Assembly: GCA_002840985.1 (NCBI GenBank)
Contig: PHDM01000016.1
Coordinates: forward strand, 1 to 40,191
Origin: Bacteroidetes bacterium HGW-Bacteroidetes-17
GTDB taxonomy: Bacteria; Bacteroidota; Bacteroidia; Bacteroidales; GCA-2711565
Length of the DNA stretch: 40,191 nt
Direction: 5' to 3'
Below the pieces are notes generated by a model. That model was not told the origin of the DNA and did no database searches. It saw only the letters and a program-made list of their open reading frames with translations. Positions 18,601 through 25,770 of the stretch are shown here, one piece after another (position 1 is the stretch's first letter; the number at the start of each line of letters is the position of its first letter). Made by a program: the position numbers and the translations under genes.

Positions 18601-18897
18601 GTGAAAAATCCAATTTCAAACCTTCAGAAAGTATTTGAAAGCCGCATCAGGCTTGGGATCATGTCGGCACTCGTTGTAAACGACATGCTCAGTTTCAATG
18701 CATTAAAGGAGCTGCTCGAATTGACTGACGGGAACCTGGCCAGCCACCTGAAAGCTTTGGAACAGCAGAAAATCATAGAAGTTACCAAGCAATTTATTGG
18801 CCGTAAGCCAAGTACAACTTATGAGGCAACCGAGCTTGGCAGGGAATTGTTTCGACAACATCTGTCGGCACTTGAAGAACTAATCAATAATCAATAA
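18601..18897 (+). CDS. Winged-helix transcriptional regulator (HTH_34/ArsR-like)
   Basis: A 98-residue DNA-binding protein of the small winged-helix group (PF13601 type). The pattern FESRIRLGIMSALVVND, FNALKELLELTDGNLASHL (recognition helix), KALEQQKIIEVTKQFIGRKPSTTYEATELGREL (wing) matches the family along its whole length. The start is a GTG directly before the conserved KNPI; an in-frame stop lies 7 bases upstream. No metal-binding cysteines are present, so it is not a classical ArsR metal sensor. It lies between a membrane protein and creD, and near copies of a palindrome sit on both promoters of the cassette. I infer autoregulation and control of creD. Confidence 0.88.
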   Translation: MKNPISNLQKVFESRIRLGIMSALVVNDMLSFNALKELLELTDGNLASHLKALEQQKIIEVTKQFIGRKPSTTYEATELGRELFRQHLSALEELINNQ

Positions 18898-18909
18898 TTT
18901 TTTACTATT

Positions 18910-18927
18910 TAACTTTGAAAAACAAAG
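18910..18927 (+). promoter_or_regulatory. Internal promoter -7 element and palindrome before creD
   Basis: TAACTTTG (18910-18917) is identical to the -7 box at 17831. It overlaps CTTTG-AAAAA-CAAAG (18913-18927), the same inverted repeat with the same 5-base spacer as at 17833-17849, shortened by one base pair. No good -33 TTG is seen at the right distance. The box also overlaps the TTG at 18915, which argues that translation starts later, at the ATG at 18948. Confidence 0.55.
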
Positions 18928-18947
18928 AACTTTTAAAATATAAAACA

Positions 18948-20255
18948 ATGGAAACAAAAGGTATTCAACAGATTTTAAACAGTTACAGTATGAAAATGGT
19001 CATCGTATCGATTTTGGCCATTTTGCTGCTTATCCCATCCTTTTTGATACAGGACGTTATCCGCGAGCGGATTGCCTTGAGCGAAAAGGTGAAAAATGAA
19101 CTTTATACCCAATGGGGAGGAAAGCAGGTGGTCGCCGGCCCGGTATTAAATGTGCCATTTTCGGTAATGGAAATGGGGGACAACAAACAGCCTGCCAACG
19201 ATAAACATGGAGTAGTGCATTTTCTGCCTGAAACATTCACAACGGATGCCGTTCTGTACCCCGAAACGCGGAAACGCGGAATATACAAGGTAGTGGTTTA
19301 CGAAGGAAAAATTATATTAAAAGGTTCATTTGTCCAGCCTGATGTTTCTAAATTGGATCTTAAAAATGCTCAATATATCTGGGATGCTGCTTATTTCACC
19401 ATTGGGGTTTCTGATATGCGAGGTATTAAAAACCTGCCAGAATTGATTGTTAATGGCGATAAATGTATCGTTGAACCGGGGGTTGCCGATACCGATTTGT
19501 TCCAGTCGGGCATCACCATAAAAGCCAATTCACATGATCTGAATCAACCCATGAATTTTGAAATTGAACTGGTATTAAACGGATCGGAGGATTTGTCGGT
19601 GGAAGCACTTGGAAAAACTTCAGAAATTTCAATGAAATCGGATTGGACCCAGCCAAGTTTTTCGGGTTCCTTTCTTCCTTCCCAAAGGGAAGTAACCCCG
19701 AATGGATTTACTGCGGATTGGAAAGTAACGCACCTCAACCGAAATTTTCCTCAGCAATGGATCGATCAGAAATACAACACTCACGAGGCTAAACTGGGTG
19801 TTGAACTGCTCATTCCGGTCGATCATTATCAAAAATCAATGCGATCCGTAAAATATGCCATCTTATTTATTGCACTGAATTTTATCATTTTCATTTTCGT
19901 TGAAATTAAAAGCAGGGTCAGGATTCATCCGTTTCAGTATTCTTTGGTTGCTTTTGCATTGTTGGTCTTTTACTCACTCCTGACTTCTATCGGTGAACAA
20001 ATCGGATTCAACCTTGCATATCTTATCTCGGCAATGGCAGTCACTTTATTGATATCGTGGTATGTTTTCACCATGATGAAAGACAGGCGCATGGTTGGCT
20101 GGGTAACTCTTTTGCAAACGGGTCTATATTTATTCCTGTTCACCATTTTGCAGTTACAGGATTACGCGTTGTTGGCCGGTAGCATCGGATTGTTTGTTAT
20201 TCTGGCCATTTTAATGCGTGCTTCTCAGCATATCAAATGGTATTCGGAGGGATAA
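18948..20255 (+). CDS. creD: CreD-family inner membrane protein
   Basis: A 435-residue inner membrane protein of the CreD family. One N-terminal membrane helix (MVIVSILAILLLIPSFLI) is followed by the conserved LSEKVKNELYTQWGGKQVVAGPVLNVPF and a large extracytoplasmic beta-rich domain (about residues 35-290). At least five C-terminal helices come after this (about 300-430: YAILFIALNFIIFIFVEIK, YSLVAFALLVFYSLL, and others). In proteobacteria CreD is tied to envelope stress and colicin resistance; in Bacteroidota its role is unclear. I chose ATG 18948 over a TTG eleven codons upstream because the promoter -7 box overlaps that TTG. It is the last gene of the cassette and is followed by a strong terminator hairpin. 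Confidence 0.9.
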   Translation: METKGIQQILNSYSMKMVIVSILAILLLIPSFLIQDVIRERIALSEKVKNELYTQWGGKQVVAGPVLNVPFSVMEMGDNKQPANDKHGVVHFLPETFTTDAVLYPETRKRGIYKVVVYEGKIILKGSFVQPDVSKLDLKNAQYIWDAAYFTIGVSDMRGIKNLPELIVNGDKCIVEPGVADTDLFQSGITIKANSHDLNQPMNFEIELVLNGSEDLSVEALGKTSEISMKSDWTQPSFSGSFLPSQREVTPNGFTADWKVTHLNRNFPQQWIDQKYNTHEAKLGVELLIPVDHYQKSMRSVKYAILFIALNFIIFIFVEIKSRVRIHPFQYSLVAFALLVFYSLLTSIGEQIGFNLAYLISAMAVTLLISWYVFTMMKDRRMVGWVTLLQTGLYLFLFTILQLQDYALLAGSIGLFVILAILMRASQHIKWYSEG

Positions 20256-20416
20256 GCCTAAAAACATAGGCGATAAGGTATTTTATAAATTGATCCCCTG
20301 ACGAAAATTTTTAGGGAATTAAGTTTGTTTTGCACCTCCTTCGGAATTTTTGGACTAGACAGGTAGCCAACTGAACCTTTTAAAAAAGTTTAAATTTTAA
20401 ATAAGGAATCGGCAAT

Positions 20417-20448
20417 AAAAAAACGTTCAGAACACTGAACGTTTTTTT
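20417..20448. terminator. Bidirectional intrinsic terminator after creD
   Basis: AAAAAAACGTTCAG, loop AACA, CTGAACGTTTTTTT: a 14-bp perfect stem with A and T tracts on each side. It can end the creD transcript, and anything coming from the right on the minus strand. Confidence 0.85.
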
Positions 20449-20523
20449 GCGCCTCCTGTTATAAAAAGTTGCAACCAAATATAGGCAATCACAATTCATA
20501 ATTCATAACTCTAACGTCTAATT

Positions 20524-20620
20524 AGATCAAAAGGCTAAATTTCAGACATACTGAACTAGTTTCATGAGAAATGCTTAGATCGAACTGGGGTTAATTTTGT
20601 ACCTTAAATTAGGCAACTAG
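20524..20620. repeat. Dispersed intergenic repeat, copy C
   Basis: The blocks agatcaaaaggctaaatttc, agacat, tttcatgagaaatgctta, gatcgaactggggttaa and aaattaggc are in the same order as copy A. The word ctaacgtct just before it is the inverse of agacgttag found near copies A and B. Confidence 0.6.
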
Positions 20621-20837
20621 AAGTATATTTCAATCTTAAAAATTTCTTATCAATATTGTGATATTGTAAGTTTATAATAGTTGTAAAAATATATTTAGGA
20701 TTAAGAATTAATCATATTCCTATTTTTTATACATTTGATATACTTACCATATATAGGCGGCCTATGAATCAGGTGGTTGAGATTTCATAATAAAATAGAG
20801 TATTACTGACTGAATTTTATTCTAATATTTGGTTAAT

Positions 20838-21497
20838 ATGAAAAAGAAAAACAAAATTTTAATTTCTCTAATTGGAATAGTCGGAATCAAGTTATTACTT
20901 GTAAGTGGCTGTGTTAAAAAGGATATTTCGGAAGATCAAATTGTCTATAAATCAGTGAAAATTGGTACTCAGGAATGGATGGCTGAAAACCTGAATGTTA
21001 CAAAGTATCGCAATGGTGATCCAATACCCTATGTGGAAAATAATACCGAGTGGATGAATCTCACTACGGGTGCTTACTGCAATTATGATAACAGCACTGC
21101 CAATGCTGATATTTACGGACGTTTATATAATTGGTATGCAATAAACGACACCAGAAACATTGCCCCGGTAGGTTGGCATGTCGCTACCACTGAAGAGTGG
21201 AAAACTTTGGTTAATTATATAGGGTTAAATCATGGAAGTAACGCTTTAAGAGAAACGGGTAATATTCATTGGTATGGTGACAATACAAGCGCTGATGATT
21301 ATTATGGTTTTACGGCTCTTCCAAGTGGAATGCGTTATATAGATGGTACATATTCAGGTATTGGATTGTATGGCGAATGGTGGACTTCTACATCTGGGTG
21401 CTCATGGAGCTTAGGCATCTTTTATAATTCTGTGCAAGAAGGGTATACTGAATATAAAAATGGATTTGCTGTTCGTTGCATAAAGGATCAACCATAA
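20838..21497 (+). CDS. FISUMP-domain lipoprotein
   Basis: A 219-residue lipoprotein. The signal peptide ends in a lipobox (LLLVSGC, Cys at about residue 25) followed by Lys-Lys-Asp. The rest is one FISUMP domain (Fibrobacter succinogenes major paralogous domain, TIGR02145): IGTQEWMAENLNVTKYRNGD, YNWYAIND, PVGWHVATTEEWKTL, GFTALPSGMRY, EWWTSTSG and FAVRCIKD are the family landmarks. These domains are common in surface proteins of Bacteroidota and Fibrobacter, but their ligand is not known. I chose the ATG at 20838 over a TTG three codons upstream. It lies in the same orientation as the kinase 660 bp downstream and resembles the C-terminal domain of the lipoprotein at 25771. Confidence 0.85.
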   Translation: MKKKNKILISLIGIVGIKLLLVSGCVKKDISEDQIVYKSVKIGTQEWMAENLNVTKYRNGDPIPYVENNTEWMNLTTGAYCNYDNSTANADIYGRLYNWYAINDTRNIAPVGWHVATTEEWKTLVNYIGLNHGSNALRETGNIHWYGDNTSADDYYGFTALPSGMRYIDGTYSGIGLYGEWWTSTSGCSWSLGIFYNSVQEGYTEYKNGFAVRCIKDQP

Positions 21498-22156
21498 GAT
21501 TCTTTAACTATCCCGGCAATATACTTAAATTAAACCCCCGATGATATTTATATTTTTTATAACATCAATAGTAATTGGTATTGTGGATTAATGCCGGATA
21601 GGAATGATCGGTGTAAAGTATAATTGAAAAGAAAATTTAATTTTAGAAATTTTAAGATCTTTAATCAGAAAACGGTAAGCACCAACTAAAAATGCATCCA
21701 AAATCTGAACGCTTTTTGCTCCCCCTACAGTTTTATTCTCGTACCAATTTATCTCTGTTATAAAGCTTATCAACGATCTAAGCGAATTGGTCAATGATAC
21801 TGGTTTCAACAAGAATTATCCTACAAGCAGGGCTTGTTAAGATTTTAGGAAAGGTTTCTACCTCCCTTAATAGACATGAACCATGAATTAAATAAATATT
21901 GAAATTAGGCAGATTACCTAATGCTAACTCATTTTAATATCATAACTTTCCAAGCTAAGACATGCCTGTAAACATTATTAATTGCACGTGTGAAGCAATA
22001 CAGAGCTGTTTCAAGAGTACTAGATGTGATTGGACTTATTATCTAACACAAAGAGATTAAGTGTAAGTATCCACTTATATGTCTGTTTGGTATAGAGTTT
22101 TGTCCTTGATCAATGCTTATCACATTCGAGTATTTACTATTAAAACTCAAATTAAC
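21498..22156. other. Intergenic region before the second kinase
   Basis: This 660-bp region has no gene that I trust. The main content is copy 1 of a 186-bp direct repeat. About 100 bp further on, ATTGCACGTGTGAAGCAATACAG (21981 onward) resembles a motif at the same place after copy 2, so the repeat unit may once have been about 300 bp. Confidence 0.5.
21697..21882. repeat. 186-bp direct repeat, copy 1 (left of kinase)
   Basis: It matches 24998-25183 base for base with only about a dozen substitutions and no indel; the offset is exactly 3301 bp. It starts with the remains of a hairpin (atcc-aaaatct-gaacgcttttt) and continues with gctccccctacag, which matches gctcccccttcag, the inverted 3' end of the tRNA-Asn at 27756-27829, at 12 of 13 bases. 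No intact reading frame is shared by both copies. Confidence 0.8.
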
Positions 22157-24928
22157 ATGAATGATCAGTCGAAGACAAAGGAACAGCTTATTCAGGAACT
22201 TATAGAATTACGCATTAAGAATGAATATTTAGAGCGTTCATTCCAGAAAGATGAAGCAAATACGGAACTCATTGAGAAAGCTTTAAAAGAGAGTGAATCT
22301 TCATTAAAGGAGGCACAGAGAATTGCAAGAATGGGCGATTGGGAATTAGACTTTATCACTCAAAAAACCAGATGGTCAGAAAATTGTTTTGTCCTTTTTG
22401 GCCTGAAACCCTTTGAAGTAGATCCTACCTATGAATACTTTAAAAGTAGAGTTCATCCAGATGATTTACACTTACTTGAAGAAGGATTGAAAGACATAAT
22501 TAAGAATAAAGCCCCAATAAGTACAGAGCTTCGAATAACCTTCCCGGATGGATCATTTAAATGGGTTTTGAATAACATTGTACCTTTTTTTCAGGTTGAG
22601 AAACTTATTAAATTAAAGGGAACTAACATTGACATCACCGATCGTAAGCATGTGGAAGAAGAGCTAAATAAGTTCAAACTTTGTATCCAGCAATCGTTTG
22701 AGGCCATATTCATTACGGATATACATGGGAATATCATTTTTATTAATTCTGCATTTGAACAAACTTATGGTTATAATTCTCAGGAGGCTATTGGAAAAAC
22801 ACCTCGAATTCTTAAATCAGGGACCTACGACACTTCAATTTATCAAGATTTTTGGAGTCAATTATTGTTAAAGCAAGTTGTATCTGGTGAAATTGTAAAT
22901 AAGACAAAGGATGGACGCCTCATTACTACAGATTCATTCAATTCAGCTATTCTTGATTCAAATGGAAATATAGCTGGGTTTATAGGTATTCATCGCGATA
23001 TCACTGAACGCAAACTATCAGAAGAAGCATTGCGAGAATCACGCCAAATTATTGAAGGTATTATGAATTCAATTCCTGTCGGGGTATTTTGGAAAAATAA
23101 AAACCTTGTTTATATGGGTGGTAATAAGACTTTCGCCAATGATGCAGGTTATCAGTCCACCGAGGAGATTATTGGAAAAAATGATTACGAAATGGGTTGG
23201 CATGAGATGGCCGAAATATACCGTTCTGATGACATTCAGGTCATTGAAAGCGGTCATTCTAAGCTGAACATCGAAGAACCTTCAACCTCTATTGATGGGA
23301 AGGTAAGGACTCTTCTCACAAGCAAAATTCCTTTGCGTGATACTAATGGGGTCGTCAATGGTGTATTAGGAACCTATATGGACATTACCCAGCACAAAAA
23401 GTCTGAAGAGTCAATTTTAAAGTTGTCAAGGGCTGTTGAACAAAGCCCGGCATCAATAATTATAACAAATATTGATGGGGAGATAGAGTATGTCAATCCG
23501 AAAGTTACAGAAGTTACGGGTTATCAAAAGGATGAATTAATTGGCAAAAATCCACGAATATTTAATTCAAACCATAAGCCTAAATCTGAATATAAAATTC
23601 TTTGGGATACCCTTCTTTCTGGAAAGGTATGGAGTGGGGAATTTCACAATAAAAGAAAAAATGGAGAACTTTTTTGGGAACATGCCTCTATATCTCCTAT
23701 TATTGATAATAAAGGGAATGTGACTCATTATGTATCAGTAAAAGAGGATATTACCCAACAAAAGCAAATGGAGCATGAACTCATCAAGGCCAAAGAGCAA
23801 GCCCAAGAAAGTGACCGTTTAAAATCTGCTTTTCTCGCAAATATGAGTCATGAAATACGTACCCCTATGAATGGTATATTGGGATTTACGGATTTGCTTA
23901 AGACACCAGACCTAAGTGGGGCAGAAAAGGAAAAGTACATCAGTATCATCGAAAAAAGTGGAGATCGAATGCTTAATATTATCAATGACATTATAAGTAT
24001 TTCCAGAATTGAATCTGGTCGAATAGAAGTATCAATTTCCGAAACTAATATTAATGGACAGATTGCTTACATTCATTCTTTTTTTAAGCCAGAAGCGGAT
24101 AAAAAGGGAATTAAGTTTTTAATTAAGAACAGTACAATTGATCAAGATTTATATATTAAAACAGATCGAGAGAAAGTATATGCAATATTAACTAATCTTA
24201 TAAAAAATGCCATTAAATATACTCCTTCAGGTTCTATCGAATTCGGTTATCTAAAAAAAGGCACTACACTTGAGTTTTTTGTAAAAGACACTGGTATAGG
24301 AATTCCAATAAATAGACAGAAGGCAATCTTTGAGCGATTTATACAAGCGGATATTGAAGATAGAGATGCATATCAAGGAGCAGGTTTAGGCTTAGCTATA
24401 TCAAAAGCATATGTGGAACTTCTTGGAGGAAATATATGGGTTGAAAGTGACCCAAATGGTGGATCAATATTTTATTTTACACTTCCAAATCTCATTGAAC
24501 TGAAAGAAAATACGGCGAAGAAAAAAATAGCCTTTAAAGATGGTAATGAAACATGGATTGAGAATCTTCATGTTTTAATTGCTGAAGATGATGATTTAAA
24601 CTATGAATACCTCAATTCAATAATTGAGAACTTAGAAATGAGAACGCACTGGGCAAAAAATGGTAAAGAGGCGATACAATATTGTAAAGACAGAAGCGAT
24701 GTCGATTTAATATTGATGGATATTCAAATGCCAGAAATGAATGGATATGAAGCGACAAGACAAATTAGAAAATTTAACAAAGAGGTAATCATCATTGCAC
24801 AAACTGCATTCGCATTGCATGGAGATAGAGAAAAAGCAATTAATGCTGGTTGTAACGATTATATTTCAAAACCTATTGAAAAGGCTATATTGTTGCAATT
24901 AATTCAGAAACACATTAAGGCCTTATGA
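22157..24928 (+). CDS. Soluble hybrid histidine kinase with four PAS domains and a receiver
   Basis: A 923-residue cytosolic hybrid kinase. The first 40 residues are a charged coiled coil (SKTKEQLIQELIELRIKNEY). Four PAS/PAC units follow, with ends near 165, 288, 410 and 535 (DITDRK, DITERK, DITQHK, DITQQK). HisKA has His565 in NMSHEIRTP. HATPase_c spans about 665-785 (LIKNAIKYT, DTGIGIPI, GAGLGLAISKAYVELLGG). The receiver spans about 805-920, with AEDDD, Asp855 (LILMDIQMP) and SKP. I chose the ATG at 22157 because the 26 codons upstream lack the low-complexity acidic character of this family's N-terminus and overlap a non-coding-looking leader; a start at 22079 remains possible. There is no output domain. 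It is bracketed by 186-bp direct repeats and lies between two FISUMP lipoprotein genes. Confidence 0.9.
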   Translation: MNDQSKTKEQLIQELIELRIKNEYLERSFQKDEANTELIEKALKESESSLKEAQRIARMGDWELDFITQKTRWSENCFVLFGLKPFEVDPTYEYFKSRVHPDDLHLLEEGLKDIIKNKAPISTELRITFPDGSFKWVLNNIVPFFQVEKLIKLKGTNIDITDRKHVEEELNKFKLCIQQSFEAIFITDIHGNIIFINSAFEQTYGYNSQEAIGKTPRILKSGTYDTSIYQDFWSQLLLKQVVSGEIVNKTKDGRLITTDSFNSAILDSNGNIAGFIGIHRDITERKLSEEALRESRQIIEGIMNSIPVGVFWKNKNLVYMGGNKTFANDAGYQSTEEIIGKNDYEMGWHEMAEIYRSDDIQVIESGHSKLNIEEPSTSIDGKVRTLLTSKIPLRDTNGVVNGVLGTYMDITQHKKSEESILKLSRAVEQSPASIIITNIDGEIEYVNPKVTEVTGYQKDELIGKNPRIFNSNHKPKSEYKILWDTLLSGKVWSGEFHNKRKNGELFWEHASISPIIDNKGNVTHYVSVKEDITQQKQMEHELIKAKEQAQESDRLKSAFLANMSHEIRTPMNGILGFTDLLKTPDLSGAEKEKYISIIEKSGDRMLNIINDIISISRIESGRIEVSISETNINGQIAYIHSFFKPEADKKGIKFLIKNSTIDQDLYIKTDREKVYAILTNLIKNAIKYTPSGSIEFGYLKKGTTLEFFVKDTGIGIPINRQKAIFERFIQADIEDRDAYQGAGLGLAISKAYVELLGGNIWVESDPNGGSIFYFTLPNLIELKENTAKKKIAFKDGNETWIENLHVLIAEDDDLNYEYLNSIIENLEMRTHWAKNGKEAIQYCKDRSDVDLILMDIQMPEMNGYEATRQIRKFNKEVIIIAQTAFALHGDREKAINAGCNDYISKPIEKAILLQLIQKHIKAL

Positions 24929-24989
24929 GAGAAGGGAAAGTATGAAAGTGTTTTTATAATAATGATTCTAAATTTACAACTGGCAGTAA

Positions 24990-25018
24990 AAAAAGCGTCC
25001 AAAATCTGAACGCTTTTT
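24990..25018 (-). terminator. Minus-strand terminator hairpin within repeat copy 2
   Basis: On the minus strand GCGTTC pairs with GGACGC across an AGATTTT loop. The stem is extended by A/T pairs, and the run of T continues outward (the plus strand has seven A at 24988-24994). The T tract faces a transcript read leftward out of the repeat, not the kinase. The counterpart in copy 1 has lost part of the stem. Confidence 0.6.
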
Positions 25019-25183
25019 ACTCCCCCTATAGTTTTATTCTCGTACCAATTTATCTCTGTTCTAAAGCTTATCTACGATCTAAGCGAATTGGTCAATGATA
25101 CCGGTTTCAACAGGAATTATCCTACAAGTAGGGCTTGTTAAGATTTTATGAAGGATTTCTACCTCCCTTTATAGACACGAACC
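24998..25183. repeat. 186-bp direct repeat, copy 2 (right of kinase)
   Basis: This is the partner of 21697-21882. Substitutions are scattered and not at third codon positions of any frame, so the conservation does not look like protein coding. It has actccccctatag where copy 1 has gctccccctacag. Confidence 0.8.
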
Positions 25184-25770
25184 TATATATTGTAATATTT
25201 TAGAGAGAAAATACTATTTAACTATATTAGCATGGATTGAAAGGGTGTCTCGTAGCAGTATTAGATTAACTATTTAGAATACTAGGTATAGATCAATAGT
25301 ATAATAAGCTCATTGCACATGTGAGCAATTATGATACAGTCAACCTAATTGTACTCAAAGACATAATATCAAGAATAGAGATAGTCTTACCAGTTGTAAA
25401 TCAATTCTTTAAAGAGAACTTGAAGGTATCAGAATGATGTAAAACAGCATATTTCAAACTTTCCCACCTAGCCTGTACACCTGTATCATAGAATTTAGTA
25501 AACGCTTTAATAGCAAAGCTTCTAGAGCATAACTTGTGTATTATAAAAAACACAATAAGATTTCGACTAACGATATTATTGTATTTTAAGAAAAACCATT
25601 AACTTTCAGTCGTATTTATGAAAGTATGAAGCATAAATCTTAATTAGCCCCTAATTTTGTTTCGAGACTAATTCTCCCTAGGTAAAAGTGCTTTCATATA
25701 GCAGGGTTTGATTATTTATTACACATTTTTAGGAATCTTATTTCTTATGCTGTCTTAATCAAATTTATTT

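Larger units (their letters stand above)
20256..20837. other. Intergenic region with terminator and repeat copy C
   Basis: No gene is found in about 580 bp. It contains a bidirectional hairpin (20417-20448), a dispersed repeat (20524-20620) and AT-rich sequence before the FISUMP lipoprotein. Two stretches, gcacctccttcgg at about 20331 and gcgcctcctg at about 20449, look like the inverted 3' end of a tRNA gene next to a terminator, but no tRNA fold can be drawn. Confidence 0.45.
24929..25770. other. Intergenic region between kinase and repeat lipoprotein
   Basis: About 840 bp without a gene. The first third is copy 2 of the direct repeat with its terminator-like hairpin. The rest is AT-rich, without long frames on either strand. 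ATTGCACATGTGAGCAAT at 25312 echoes the motif at 21981 after copy 1. TAATTTTG at 25652-25659 is a possible -7 element for the lipoprotein gene, but no -33 is visible. Confidence 0.45.

Noticed and set aside
20331-20385. Further tRNA-like remnant (gcacctccttcgg ... gtagccaactgaac)
   Set aside because: The end and D-arm resemblances are suggestive, but no anticodon or T arm can be formed, so no feature is called.
21588-21812. Minus-strand 74-codon frame in repeat copy 1
   Set aside because: The same frame has a stop codon in copy 2 and resembles no protein.
22079-22156. 26 extra residues for the second kinase
   Set aside because: The added residues are unlike the usual N-terminus, and the following MNDQSKTKEQLIQEL matches the common start. 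It is not fully excluded.
21697-25183. Composite transposon flanked by insertion sequences
   Set aside because: The flanking repeats are only 186 bp, encode no transposase, and have no terminal inverted repeats or target duplications that I can see.
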